From: Streptomyces mayonensis
GTDB lineage: Bacteria; Actinomycetota; Actinomycetes; Streptomycetales; Streptomycetaceae
Reading direction: 5' to 3'
Assembly: GCF_018982965.1 (NCBI RefSeq)
Contig: NZ_JACBYP010000045.1
Span: 1-58,848, forward strand
Length of the DNA: 58,848 bases
The notes beneath the pieces are model-generated. The model was given only the letters and a program-made list of their open reading frames with translations, was not told where the DNA came from and ran no database searches. This document shows, piece after piece, positions 32,577 to 41,213 of the stretch (position 1 is its first letter; every line of letters starts with the position of its first letter). The position numbers were made by a program, and so were the translations under genes.

Positions 32577-33665
32577 ATGTCCACACGGCGCATCGAGGTG
32601 GTCGGGCCCGGGCGGCTCGACGCCGACGACCGCAAGATCTGGCGGGAGATCAGGGCGGCCTCCGGGGCCCCGGCGAATCCGTTCCTCGACCCCGCGTTCA
32701 CGGCGGCCGTCGGACGGCTGCGGCCGCGGGCCGAGGTGGCGGTCCTGCGGGAGGACGGCTTCCCGGTGGGGTACTTCCCGTACGAACGCGGGTTCGCGGG
32801 GCAGGGACGGGCCGTCGGGCTCGGCGTGTCGGACAGCCAGGGCGCCGTGCTGCGTGCGGGCGTCCGCCTCGACGCCCGGACGCTGCTGCGGGCGTGCGCC
32901 CTGTCGTCCTGGGAGTTCGACAGCCTGGAGGCGGGCCAGGACGTGTTCCTGCCCCACACCACCGAGGCGCTGGCCTCGCCGGTCGTCGACCTCGCCGACG
33001 GTTTCGAGGGGTATGTCCGCGCCCTGGGGACCCGCTCCCCGGGTTTCCTGAAGCAGACGCTCGCCAAGGAGCGCAGACTCGCCCGGCAGGCCGGTGAGGT
33101 GCGGTTCGTGTACGACGAGACCGACCCCGGGGCGCTGCGTACGCTCATGCGCTGGAAGTCCGCCCAGTACCGGCGCACGGGACGGCGCGACCGGTTCGCG
33201 CAGCCGTGGATCGCCCGCCTGGTCGAGGGGTTCGCCCGCGCCGACGGCGACCCGGAGTGCCGTGGCGTGCTGTCCGTACTGTGGGCCGGCGGGCGGCCCG
33301 TCGCGGCCCACTTCGGGCTGCGCTCGCCCACCGTCCTGTCCTGGTGGTTCCCGGCGTACGACCGCGCGTACGGCAGGTACTCCCCCGGGCTGCTGCTGTT
33401 GCTGCGGATGCTGGAGGCGGCGGCCGGCGACGGGATCGGGCTGGTGGACCTGGGCAGCGGTCCGGCGCGCTACAAGGAGACGTTCAGGACGCGGGACCTC
33501 CGGGTGTACGAAGGCGCCGTGGTGCGCGCCGGGTTCGGGGGCGCCGTGCACCGGCTGGGGCGGGAACCGGTGCGGGCAGCGCGCCGGTTCGTGCGCGAGC
33601 GGCCGGGGCTGGCCCGCACCGGTGCGCGGGCGCTGGAGGAACTGGGCCGGCTGCGCACCCGCTGA
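32577..33665 (+). CDS. FemAB/CelD-like GNAT acyltransferase
   Basis: About 362 residues with the double-GNAT fold of the FemAB/BcsL (CelD) family (Acetyltransf_6). Visible are PFLDPAFTAAVGRLRPRAEVAVL in the N-terminal domain, a helical hinge (SPGFLKQTLAKERRLARQAG) and a second domain with RPVAAHFGLRS, SWWFPAYDRAYGRYSPGLLLL and the final LDLGSGPARYKE-like motif (VDLGSGPARYKETF). Family members acylate polysaccharides, cell-wall peptides or lipids. ATG at 32577 is likely. It follows the secreted protein and may belong to an envelope- or exopolysaccharide-related group with the L,D-transpeptidase. Confidence 0.85.
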   Translation: MSTRRIEVVGPGRLDADDRKIWREIRAASGAPANPFLDPAFTAAVGRLRPRAEVAVLREDGFPVGYFPYERGFAGQGRAVGLGVSDSQGAVLRAGVRLDARTLLRACALSSWEFDSLEAGQDVFLPHTTEALASPVVDLADGFEGYVRALGTRSPGFLKQTLAKERRLARQAGEVRFVYDETDPGALRTLMRWKSAQYRRTGRRDRFAQPWIARLVEGFARADGDPECRGVLSVLWAGGRPVAAHFGLRSPTVLSWWFPAYDRAYGRYSPGLLLLLRMLEAAAGDGIGLVDLGSGPARYKETFRTRDLRVYEGAVVRAGFGGAVHRLGREPVRAARRFVRERPGLARTGARALEELGRLRTR

Positions 33666-34022
33666 CCCGCCTCCCGGCCGGCGGGCGTCGGGGCGGCGTC
33701 CGCGCCCGCGCCGGGCTGCTCCGGCTTTCCGGGTTCCCACCGGCTTACGCGCGCCGCGGGGCGCCCCGGTGGCCCCGCCCGGCACCGGGGCCGGGCCGCG
33801 CGGGCCCCGGGTGAGCCGGAGGGCGACGGGGGCGGCCGCCACCGCGGCAGCGGGGGCGCACGTACGCGGCGGGCCGCGCCGTACCGGTGGTCGGGCGCGT
33901 GGTGAGGAGCAGCCCCGGGGAGAATTGCGGCAGGACGGGCGGGGCGGCCCCGGTGCGGCGGTCGTGAACGGGCGCCCGGCTCCGGACCCCGGCGTGGCCG
34001 GCTGCGGCGGGGACGGGGACGG
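33666..34022. other. Gene-free GC-rich stretch
   Basis: I see no gene in this gap. Open frames on both strands lack SD sites and have no recognisable homology. No clear repeat or hairpin was found. Confidence 0.6.
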
Positions 34023-34244
34023 TCAGAAGAGCGTCTGCTGGCCGGGGGCGTGCCGTCCCCGCCGGGTGCGCGGCCGGGTGCCGGGTGCCGGTGCCGTCTC
34101 TCCGAACAGGGGGGCGGTGCCGTACTCGTCCGGCTCGGCCGGGACGGTGGCGGGGCCGGTGCCCACGTTGAGGACCAGGGGGGCGTCCAGGTCGAAGTCC
34201 CCCGGTGTCATCGCCACCCACTCGCGGTCCTGCCGCTCTCCCAC
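34023..34244 (-). CDS. Small acidic hypothetical protein
   Basis: 73 residues with an acidic N-terminal half (MTPGDFDLDAPLVLNVG) and a basic, Pro-rich C-terminal half (RPRTRRGRHAPGQQTLF). No family is recognised. The starts at GTG 34244 (with AGAGAGG upstream) and an internal ATG (34211) are both possible. It looks like a small regulatory or unstructured protein; function unknown. Confidence 0.55.
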   Translation of the reverse strand: MGERQDREWVAMTPGDFDLDAPLVLNVGTGPATVPAEPDEYGTAPLFGETAPAPGTRPRTRRGRHAPGQQTLF

Positions 34245-34615
34245 GCACCGACACCTCTCTCGCGCCGCCCGCCGCGACCACGCGACGCTACCAGCCCCGC
34301 GGCCGCCCGGTGATCACGGCTCCCGGCCGGCTCGGTTCCCTCGTGCCCGGAAGTCCGCAGACCGACGCATCATGATTGATTGTGCGTCGAACAAGCACTC
34401 TTCGATCAGCTTCACGCATCAGCTTCCTGGTTTTGAGCTCTTGACAGGCCTGGATCCGGTCGATTTACTCCCGATCAACGCCGATGTCGTGGATCGGCGG
34501 CAGAGGTACGCCCAGCCGGTAGCTGGCTTCGCGCCAGGAGCCCGGACTGAGTCGCCAGGACGGGCCACGCGCCCTCCGAGGCGGGGACGTGCCCACCATC
34601 CTCCGGAGCTCGAGC
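34245..34615 (+). promoter_or_regulatory. Upstream region of the GH114/ABC operon
   Basis: This 371-base gap is unusually AT-rich in its centre (about 34370-34470). It contains TTGACA (34441-34446) and TTTACT (34464-34469), a 17-base spaced sigma-70-like promoter about 145 bases before the GH114 ATG. No repressor operator is obvious. No gene is seen. Confidence 0.5.
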
Positions 34616-35443
34616 ATGAGCCGTTTGCACGCGCACACCTCCAGGAAGCCGGTGCTGGCCGGCGTCTGTGCCACCGCCCTCCTCGTCACCGCCGCCGCGC
34701 TCGTCCCGGGCGGCTCGGAGGCCGAGGCGGCCACCTTCGCCCCGCCCCCCGCGCACGCGGACTTCGACTACCAGATCGGCGGCGCCTACACCCCGCCGGC
34801 CGGGGTGGAGGTGGTCAGCCGCGACCACACGGCCTCCCCCGCGGCGGGGCTGTACAACATCTGCTACGTCAACGCCTTCCAGGCGCAGCCGGACGCCGAG
34901 GACGAGTGGGACGACGACCTGCTGCTGCGCGACGCGAACGGCGACGTCGTCTACGACACCGACTGGGGCGAGGCCTTCCTCGACATCCGCACCGCCGACA
35001 AGCGCGAGCGCATCGCCGAGAAGATCGGCGGGTGGATCGACACGTGCGCGGACAAGGGCTTCCAGGCCGTCGAGCCGGACAACTACGACAGCTACACCCG
35101 CGCGGGCGACCTGCTGGACGCCGCCGACGCGCAGGGTCTGATCAAGCTGCTGGCCGAGCGCGCCCACGCCGGCGGACTGGCCATCGGCCAGAAGAACACC
35201 GTCGAGCTGGCCGGCAACCGCGAGGCGAACGGCCTGGACTTCGCCGTCGCGGAGGAGTGCGGGGAGTGGGACGAGTGCGGTGACTACACGGCCGAGTTCG
35301 GCGACCGCGTGATCGTCGTCGAGTACACCGCCAAGGGCCTGTCCAAGGCGTGCTCGGAGTTCGGCGACACGCTGAGCATCGTGCGGCGCGACCTGAACGT
35401 GTCCCCGAAGGGCAGCAGCGGCTACGTCCGTGAGACCTGCTGA
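34616..35443 (+). CDS. Secreted GH114 endo-alpha-1,4-polygalactosaminidase
   Basis: About 275 residues. A Sec signal peptide (PVLAGVCATALLVTAAALVPGG, cleaved near SEAEAA) is followed by a GH114 domain: FDYQIGGAYTPPAGVEVVSRD, YNICYVNAFQ, EAFLDIR and FQAVEPDNYDSYTR with acidic catalytic candidates. GH114 cleaves alpha-1,4-linked galactosamine polymers such as those in fungal galactosaminogalactan. ATG 34616 has GGAG upstream; GTG 34589 is an alternative. It is the first gene of the operon, 34 bases before the solute-binding protein, suggesting that the enzyme cuts polymer outside the cell and the ABC system imports the pieces. Confidence 0.85.
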   Translation: MSRLHAHTSRKPVLAGVCATALLVTAAALVPGGSEAEAATFAPPPAHADFDYQIGGAYTPPAGVEVVSRDHTASPAAGLYNICYVNAFQAQPDAEDEWDDDLLLRDANGDVVYDTDWGEAFLDIRTADKRERIAEKIGGWIDTCADKGFQAVEPDNYDSYTRAGDLLDAADAQGLIKLLAERAHAGGLAIGQKNTVELAGNREANGLDFAVAEECGEWDECGDYTAEFGDRVIVVEYTAKGLSKACSEFGDTLSIVRRDLNVSPKGSSGYVRETC

Positions 35444-35477
35444 CGCCCGTCGGCCGTTCCACTCCTTGGAGGTACAG

Positions 35478-36806
35478 ATGAACGCGGTCCGAGGTACCGC
35501 GCGTTACTCGCGCAGGCGGGTGCTGCGGGCCGGCGGGGGCGCTGTGCTCGCGGCGGCCGCGGGCACGGCGGTGACCGGCTGCGGCGCCGGCACGGACGAC
35601 GGCGTCGCGGCCGACGGCACGGTCACCATCGAGATGTGGCACGGCCAGGCGGACACGGCGAAGAAGGTCCTGGAGGGGCTCGTCGCCGACTTCGAGCGGC
35701 AGCACCCGAAGATCAGGGTGGACCTGGGCGGCGGAGTGCTGGCGGACGTGATGCTTCAGAAGGTGACGGCGGCCGTCGCGGCCGGCTCCTTCCCCGACAT
35801 CGCGTACATCTTCGGGTCGGACCTGGCCCGGGTGGCCCGCAGCCCGCAGGTCGTCGACCTCACCGACATGGTGGAGTCGGGGCCCGTGCCGTGGAAGAAC
35901 TACTGGGCGGCCTCCCGGGACGCCGTCACGCTCAACGGCAGGGTCAGGGCCGCCCCCGCGGTGCTGGACTCGCTCGCCGTCGTCTGCAACAAGAAGCTGT
36001 TCCGCGAGGCCGGACTGCCGCTGCCGAAGGCGGGCTGGACCTGGCAGGACTTCGTCTCCACGGCGCGCAAGCTCACCCAGTCCGGCCAGGGCCGGTTCGG
36101 CACGGGCTGGCCGGGCACGGGCGACGAGGACACCGTGTGGCGCATGTGGCCGCTGATCTGGGACCTGGGCGGCGACGTCGTCGACGACGACGGCAAGAGC
36201 ATCGGCTTCGCCGGCACCGGCGCCCGCGCGCTCGAGGTGGTGGCCGACCTGGCCCGGGACAAGAGCGTGTACGTCGACCCGAAGCCCGGCAGCGAGCAGA
36301 TGTACCAGGTGTTCCTGTCCAACCGCATGGGCATGGTGGTCACCGGGCCGTGGCAGCTGCCCGACATCGAGAACGCCGGGATCGACTACGCGGTCGTTCC
36401 CCTGCCCTCCTTCAGCGGACGTCCGGTCACCATCTCGGGGCCCGACACCTGGACGGTGTTCGACAACGGCGAGGCCCGGTCGGAGGCCGCCCGTACCTTC
36501 CTCCAGTGGCTGGCACGGCCCGAACAGGACGTGCGCTGGGACATCGAGGCCGGCAGTCTCCCGCTCAGCCGCCGCACCGAGGACCTGCCCGAGTGGCAGG
36601 ACAAGGTCTCCGGCACCGAGGGCCTGGAAGTGTTCACCAAGGCACTGGAGACGGCGCGCGTACGCCCCGTCCACCCGGCGTACCCGGAGGTCTCGCAGGC
36701 GCTGGGGCAGGCGGTCGTCGCCGTGCTCCTGGGGCGCAGCTCTCCCGAGAAGGCACTGCGCGCCTGCGCCGACGACGCCAACGCCGCCCTGCTCATCCCG
36801 CGTTGA
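35478..36806 (+). CDS. Sugar-binding lipoprotein of an ABC importer
   Basis: 442 residues. The N-terminus has a twin-arginine-like signal (YSRRRVLRAGGGAVLAAAAG) with a lipobox ending in TGCG, so it is lipid-anchored outside the cell. The body is a family 1 solute-binding protein: VTIEMWHGQADTAKKVLEGL, FPDIAYIFGSD, and a C-terminal helical domain (FLQWLARPEQDVRWDIEAGSLP). It would capture oligosaccharides released by GH114. ATG 35478 is preceded by GGAGG. Two permeases follow in the operon; no ATPase is present, as usual for Streptomyces systems that share MsiK. Confidence 0.92.
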   Translation: MNAVRGTARYSRRRVLRAGGGAVLAAAAGTAVTGCGAGTDDGVAADGTVTIEMWHGQADTAKKVLEGLVADFERQHPKIRVDLGGGVLADVMLQKVTAAVAAGSFPDIAYIFGSDLARVARSPQVVDLTDMVESGPVPWKNYWAASRDAVTLNGRVRAAPAVLDSLAVVCNKKLFREAGLPLPKAGWTWQDFVSTARKLTQSGQGRFGTGWPGTGDEDTVWRMWPLIWDLGGDVVDDDGKSIGFAGTGARALEVVADLARDKSVYVDPKPGSEQMYQVFLSNRMGMVVTGPWQLPDIENAGIDYAVVPLPSFSGRPVTISGPDTWTVFDNGEARSEAARTFLQWLARPEQDVRWDIEAGSLPLSRRTEDLPEWQDKVSGTEGLEVFTKALETARVRPVHPAYPEVSQALGQAVVAVLLGRSSPEKALRACADDANAALLIPR

Positions 36807-36820
36807 GGAGCCACACCGCC

Positions 36821-37771
36821 ATGCCGCGCCTCCCCCGTCCCATCACCGTCGCGGGTCCGCCGCCGGACCCGCGGCCGCTGCGCCGCAAGCGCCGCCGCGA
36901 GACCACCGCCGCCTGGGCCTTCGTCTCCCCGGCAGTCCTGATCGTCCTCGGTCTGAGCATCGTCCCGGTGGTCTGGTCGCTGCTGCTGTCCTTCCAGGCC
37001 AGTGACCTGGTGACGCCCAGCCGCTGGGTGGGCGTCGACAACTACCGCGCCCTCGCCCAGGATCCGAACTTCAGCCAGGCGGTCCGCAACACGCTGCTCT
37101 ACACGGTGCTGTACGTGCCGCTCAGCCTGTTGTTCGGCCTGGTCCTCGCGCTGGTGCTGAACCGGCGCATCCGCTTCGTCGGCCTCTACCGCACCCTGAT
37201 CTTCGTGCCGTTCGTGCTGTCGGCGACCGCACAGGGCGTGCTGTTCTCCTTCATCCTGGACCCGGAGTTCGGCGCGGCCAACTCGGTGCTGCACCGGCTC
37301 GGCATCTCGTCGCAGGGCTTCCTCTCCGACCCGTCCCAGGCGCTCCTGGTGCTGGTGGCGATCACCCTGTGGAGCGGCACCGGGTTCTGTGTCGTCGTCT
37401 ACCTCGCCGCCCTCCAGGACGTGCCGCAGTCGCTGATCGAGGCGGCCCGCCTCGACGGCGCCGGCCGCCGGCACCTGCTGCGCCACGTCACGCTGCCCAC
37501 CCTCACTCCCGTCACCGTCTTCCTGGTGCTGTGGCAGGCCATCCAGTCCCTCCAGGTCTTCGACCTCGTGTACGTCACCACCAAGGGCGGTCCGCTGGGC
37601 TCGACCACCGTGATCGTCTACTTCATCTGGGAGCAGGCCTTCAAGAACGCGACCGCCGGATACGGGGCCTCGGCCGCGTACGTGCTGGCCGTCGCCCTCG
37701 GTCTGGTCGCCGGGGCCGTCCGCATCGTCCGGCGTCGGGGACGCCACCGTCTCGAAGGGGCCCGATCATGA
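36821..37771 (+). CDS. Sugar ABC transporter permease (MalF-type)
   Basis: 316 residues with six membrane helices, beginning AWAFVSPAVLIVLGLSIVPVVWSLLLSFQ. The EAA motif for contact with the ATPase is EAARLDGAGRRHLLRHVTLPTL. It forms a heterodimer with the next permease. ATG 36821 is 14 bases after the binding-protein stop; its stop overlaps the next start by four bases (ATGA). Confidence 0.93.
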   Translation: MPRLPRPITVAGPPPDPRPLRRKRRRETTAAWAFVSPAVLIVLGLSIVPVVWSLLLSFQASDLVTPSRWVGVDNYRALAQDPNFSQAVRNTLLYTVLYVPLSLLFGLVLALVLNRRIRFVGLYRTLIFVPFVLSATAQGVLFSFILDPEFGAANSVLHRLGISSQGFLSDPSQALLVLVAITLWSGTGFCVVVYLAALQDVPQSLIEAARLDGAGRRHLLRHVTLPTLTPVTVFLVLWQAIQSLQVFDLVYVTTKGGPLGSTTVIVYFIWEQAFKNATAGYGASAAYVLAVALGLVAGAVRIVRRRGRHRLEGARS

Positions 37772-38658
37772 CGGCGACCTCCACCCGGCCCGACACCGCC
37801 CCCGTCCTCGCGGCGGAGCCCGGGGCCACCGAACGGCGCCGCCCGCGGCTCCCGTTCAGCCCCTGGCACCTGCTGCTCGCACCGCTGGCCCTGCTCTTCG
37901 CCATACCGCTGGTCTGGCTGCTGCTCAGCTCGGTGATGACCAACGCGGAGATCAACCGGTTCCCGCCGGCCCTGTGGCCGTCCGGGATCGACCTCGGCGG
38001 CTACCGGTACGTGCTGAACAACGCGTTGTTCCCCCGCTGGTTCGCCAACTCGGTGATCGTCTCCGCGGTCGCGGTCGCCGCGAACCTCGTCTTCGGCTCG
38101 CTCGCCGGGTACGCCTTCGCCCGGATGCGTTTCGCGGGCTCGCGGGTGCTGATGGGGCTGATGCTGGCCACCATGGCGGTGCCGTTCCAGCTGACGATGA
38201 TCCCGACGTTCCTGGTGATGAAGAAGCTCGGCCTCATCGACACCCTGGGCGCGCTGATCGTGCCGTCGCTCGTGACGCCGTTCGCGGTGTTCCTGCTGCG
38301 GCAGTTCTTCCTCTCGCTGCCCAGGGAACTGGAGGAGGCGGCCTGGATCGACGGCTGTTCGCGGCTGCGGGTGCTGTGGCGGATCGTGCTGCCGCTGTCG
38401 CGCCCGGCGCTGAGCACGGTGGCCGTCCTGACCTTCCTGACGACCTGGAACGACCTCACCTGGCCGCTGATCGCCATCAACCACGACACGCAGTACACGC
38501 TGCAGCTGGGCCTGACCACGTTCCAGGGGCAGCACCACACCAACTGGGCCGCCGTGATGGCCGGCAACGTCATCACCGTGCTCCCAGTGCTGCTCGCCTT
38601 CCTCGGCGCGCAGAAGACCTTCATCCAGTCGATCACCTCCAGCGGGCTCAAGGGCTGA
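37768..38658 (+). CDS. Sugar ABC transporter permease (MalG-type)
   Basis: 296 residues with six membrane helices (LLLAPLALLFAIPLVWLLLSSVM onward). The EAA loop EEAAWIDGCSRLRVLWRIVLPLSRPAL would dock the shared ATPase. ATG 37768 overlaps the preceding stop. It is followed by the kinase gene after 47 bases. Together with the previous permease and binding protein it forms a CUT1-type importer. Confidence 0.94.
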   Translation: MTATSTRPDTAPVLAAEPGATERRRPRLPFSPWHLLLAPLALLFAIPLVWLLLSSVMTNAEINRFPPALWPSGIDLGGYRYVLNNALFPRWFANSVIVSAVAVAANLVFGSLAGYAFARMRFAGSRVLMGLMLATMAVPFQLTMIPTFLVMKKLGLIDTLGALIVPSLVTPFAVFLLRQFFLSLPRELEEAAWIDGCSRLRVLWRIVLPLSRPALSTVAVLTFLTTWNDLTWPLIAINHDTQYTLQLGLTTFQGQHHTNWAAVMAGNVITVLPVLLAFLGAQKTFIQSITSSGLKG

Positions 38659-38705
38659 GAGCCGCACCGCCCTCCCGTTCACCGCCGTCACTCCAGGGAA
38701 GACCC

Positions 38706-39662
38706 ATGCCCCACAGCTTCGACCTGCTCGTCGTCGGAGACGCCAATCCCGACGTCGTCCTCGGCCCGCTGGACGCGCCGCTCGCCTTCGGCCAGCGCGA
38801 ACAACTCGTCCCGGACGGTGCCCTCACCCTCGGCGGCTCCGCCGCGATCATGGCGTGCGGCGCGGCCCGCCTCGGACTGCGCGTCGCCTTCGCCGGCCGG
38901 GTCGGCGACGACGACGCCGGGCGCTACATCCGCGCCACGCTCGACTCCCACGGCGTGGACACCGGCGCCCTGCACACCGATCCGCGGCTGCCCACGCCGC
39001 TGACCGTGGTCCTGACCCAGGGGGACGACCGGGCCATCGTCACGGCGCCCGGCACGCTGCCCGCCACCACGGCGGCGGACGTCCCGGCCGGACTGCTCGC
39101 CTCGGTACGGCACGTGCACGCCGCGTCGTACTTCCTGCTGCCGCAGCTGGCCGCCTCGCTGCCCGAACTGCTGCGCACCGCCCGCTCCCACGGTGCGACG
39201 ACGTCCCTCGACACCAACGACGACCCGTCGGGCCGCTGGGACCCGCCCGGCCTGGACGCCGTACTCGCGCACACCGACTACCTGCTGCCCAACGCGGCCG
39301 AGGCCCGGCAGCTGGCCGGGCTCGACACCGACGACCTCCCGAAGTCCGCGGCGGCGCTCGCCGGCCGGGGACCGACCGTCGTCGTCAAGAACGGGGCCGA
39401 GGGCGCCCTGTGCCACGACAGGGACATCCTCCTGACCACGCCCGGCATCCCGGCCCGGCCGGTGGACACGGTCGGCGCCGGCGACAGCTTCGACGCCGGT
39501 TTCGTCGCCGCGCTGCTCGCCGGGCTCGCGCTGCCCGAGGCCCTCGAACTCGCCGCCGTCTGCGGCGCGCTGTCCACCCGCGCGCACGGCGGCACCACTG
39601 CCCAGCCCACCTGGGACGAAGCGTTCGCCCAGGTCACCCGCAACGGAAAGAACCCCGCATGA
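38706..39662 (+). CDS. PfkB-family carbohydrate kinase
   Basis: 318 residues of the ribokinase/PfkB fold. The N-terminal signature is FDLLVVGDANPD with ALTLGGSAAIMACGAARLG; the C-terminal ATP/anion-hole motif DTVGAGDSFDAGF contains the catalytic Asp (GAGD). It phosphorylates a sugar or nucleoside in the cytoplasm; the substrate is unknown but, given the neighbours, galactose, galactosamine or a derivative is plausible. ATG 38706. Its stop overlaps the GH4 start (ATGA), so translation is coupled. Confidence 0.88.
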   Translation: MPHSFDLLVVGDANPDVVLGPLDAPLAFGQREQLVPDGALTLGGSAAIMACGAARLGLRVAFAGRVGDDDAGRYIRATLDSHGVDTGALHTDPRLPTPLTVVLTQGDDRAIVTAPGTLPATTAADVPAGLLASVRHVHAASYFLLPQLAASLPELLRTARSHGATTSLDTNDDPSGRWDPPGLDAVLAHTDYLLPNAAEARQLAGLDTDDLPKSAAALAGRGPTVVVKNGAEGALCHDRDILLTTPGIPARPVDTVGAGDSFDAGFVAALLAGLALPEALELAAVCGALSTRAHGGTTAQPTWDEAFAQVTRNGKNPA

Positions 39663-40984
39663 GCACCGCCCACCCGACCGCACCCAAGATCACCTTCGTC
39701 GGAGCCGGCAGCGTCGTCTTCACCCAGGGCCTGCTCGCCGACCTCTTCGCGTTCGACGAGCTGAAGTCCGCGCACATCGCGCTGCACGACATCGACCCGG
39801 AGCGGCTGGCGACCGCGCGGGCGGCGGCCGAGTACATCGCCGCCGAGCGCGGCGCCAAGCCGCGCGTCACCGCGCACGCCGACCGCCGCGAGGCCCTGGC
39901 CGGCGCGGACTTCGTCATCAACATCGTCCAGGTCGGCATGCGGGAGGCGACCCGCACCGACTTCGAGGTGCCGGCCCGTCACGGGCTGCGCCAGACCATC
40001 GGCGACACCCTCGGCGTCGGCGGCATCTTCCGCGCGCTGCGCACCTTCCCGCTGCTCAGGGCGCTCGGCGAGGACATCGCCGAGGTCTGCCCGGACGCCT
40101 GGCTGCTCAACTACACCAACCCGATGGCGATGAACGTCCAGTACCTCGCCGAGGCGACCGGACTGACGCGCGTGGTGGGGCTGTGCCACTCGGTGTACTG
40201 GACGGTCCAGGGCCTGTGCGACCTCCTGAAGGTCCCCTACGACGAGGTCACCTACCGGGCCGCGGGCGTCAACCACCAGGCGTGGGTACTGCGTCTGGAG
40301 CACGGGGGCGAGGACCTGTACCCGCGTCTGGACGCCCTGATCGCCGAGGACGAGCAGCTGCGCCGCCGGGTCCGCATCGACATGTACCGGCGCCTGGGCG
40401 CCTACCCGACGGAGACGAGCGAGCACTCCTCGGAGTACGTCCCCTGGTACCTGCACCACGACGCCGAGATCGACCGTCTGCGGCTGCCCGTCGGGGCCTA
40501 CCTGGACATCGTCGACGAGAACATGGCCGAGTACGAGCGGACCCGGGACGCGCTGGCGGGCGGTGCGCCGCTCACCGTCGAGGGCACCATGGAGTACGCG
40601 CCCCAGATCATCCACAGCATCGTGACCGGCACCCCGCGCACGGTCTACGGCAACGTGCCGAACCACGGTCTGATCGACAACCTGCCCGCCCGCGGCACCG
40701 TCGAGGTGCCGTGCCTGGTCGACTCCGCGGGCATCCAGCCCACCCGGGCCGGCGCGCTGCCCCCGCAGCTGGCGGCCCTCAACCGCGCCTACCTGAGCAC
40801 CACCGACCTGGTGGTGCGGGCCGCGACGGAGAACGACCCGCGGCACATCAGGCACGCCGCGATGGCCGACCCGGCGACGGCGGCGAGCCTGCGGGTGGAG
40901 CAGATCTGGCAGCTGTGCGACGACATGGTCCGCGCCCACGGGGACCTGCTGCAGCCGGGACTGCGGGCGGCGCTCCCCCTCTGA
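39659..40984 (+). CDS. GH4 alpha-galactosidase-like glycosidase
   Basis: 441 residues. GH4 enzymes need NAD+ and Mn2+ and work by oxidation-elimination. Visible are the Rossmann start ITFVGAGSVVFTQGLLADL, FVINIVQVGM, LNYTNPMAMN, and GLCHSVYWTVQ with the metal-binding Cys-His pair, then GVNHQAW. The arrangement resembles E. coli MelA-type alpha-galactosidase or alpha-galacturonase. It has no signal peptide, so it works on imported oligosaccharides. It is last in the operon, followed by a strong terminator. The exact substrate (galactose, galactosamine or GalNAc) is not predictable. Confidence 0.9.
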   Translation: MSTAHPTAPKITFVGAGSVVFTQGLLADLFAFDELKSAHIALHDIDPERLATARAAAEYIAAERGAKPRVTAHADRREALAGADFVINIVQVGMREATRTDFEVPARHGLRQTIGDTLGVGGIFRALRTFPLLRALGEDIAEVCPDAWLLNYTNPMAMNVQYLAEATGLTRVVGLCHSVYWTVQGLCDLLKVPYDEVTYRAAGVNHQAWVLRLEHGGEDLYPRLDALIAEDEQLRRRVRIDMYRRLGAYPTETSEHSSEYVPWYLHHDAEIDRLRLPVGAYLDIVDENMAEYERTRDALAGGAPLTVEGTMEYAPQIIHSIVTGTPRTVYGNVPNHGLIDNLPARGTVEVPCLVDSAGIQPTRAGALPPQLAALNRAYLSTTDLVVRAATENDPRHIRHAAMADPATAASLRVEQIWQLCDDMVRAHGDLLQPGLRAALPL

Positions 40985-41004
40985 GCCCGTCCGCGGCGGC
41001 GGGA

Positions 41005-41048
41005 CTGGTGCGGCCCCGCGTACGGGGGAGAACGCGGGGCCGCACCAG
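41005..41048 (+). terminator. Strong operon terminator
   Basis: CTGGTGCGGCCCCGCGT (41005-41021) and ACGCGGGGCCGCACCAG (41032-41048) make a 17-bp perfect stem with a 10-base loop. It lies 21 bases after the GH4 stop and closes the six-gene operon. Confidence 0.85.
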
Positions 41049-41213
41049 CAAGCTATCGGAGTGTGCGGCGCCCGGCCAGACCCGTGCGCGACCCGGTCGT
41101 CCCGCGGCCCGTCCGCAGCGTCACCCGCCCGGGGGACGGCCGGACCGGTCCGTACCGGGCGGGGCGCGGTCGGCGCGCTGCGGGACGGGCCCTGCCGGGC
41201 ACACACTGGGGAC

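Noticed and set aside
33745..34281. A possible gene in the gap before the small acidic protein
   Set aside because: No SD, Arg/Pro-rich composition and no recognisable motif; overlaps the better supported 34023-34244 gene.
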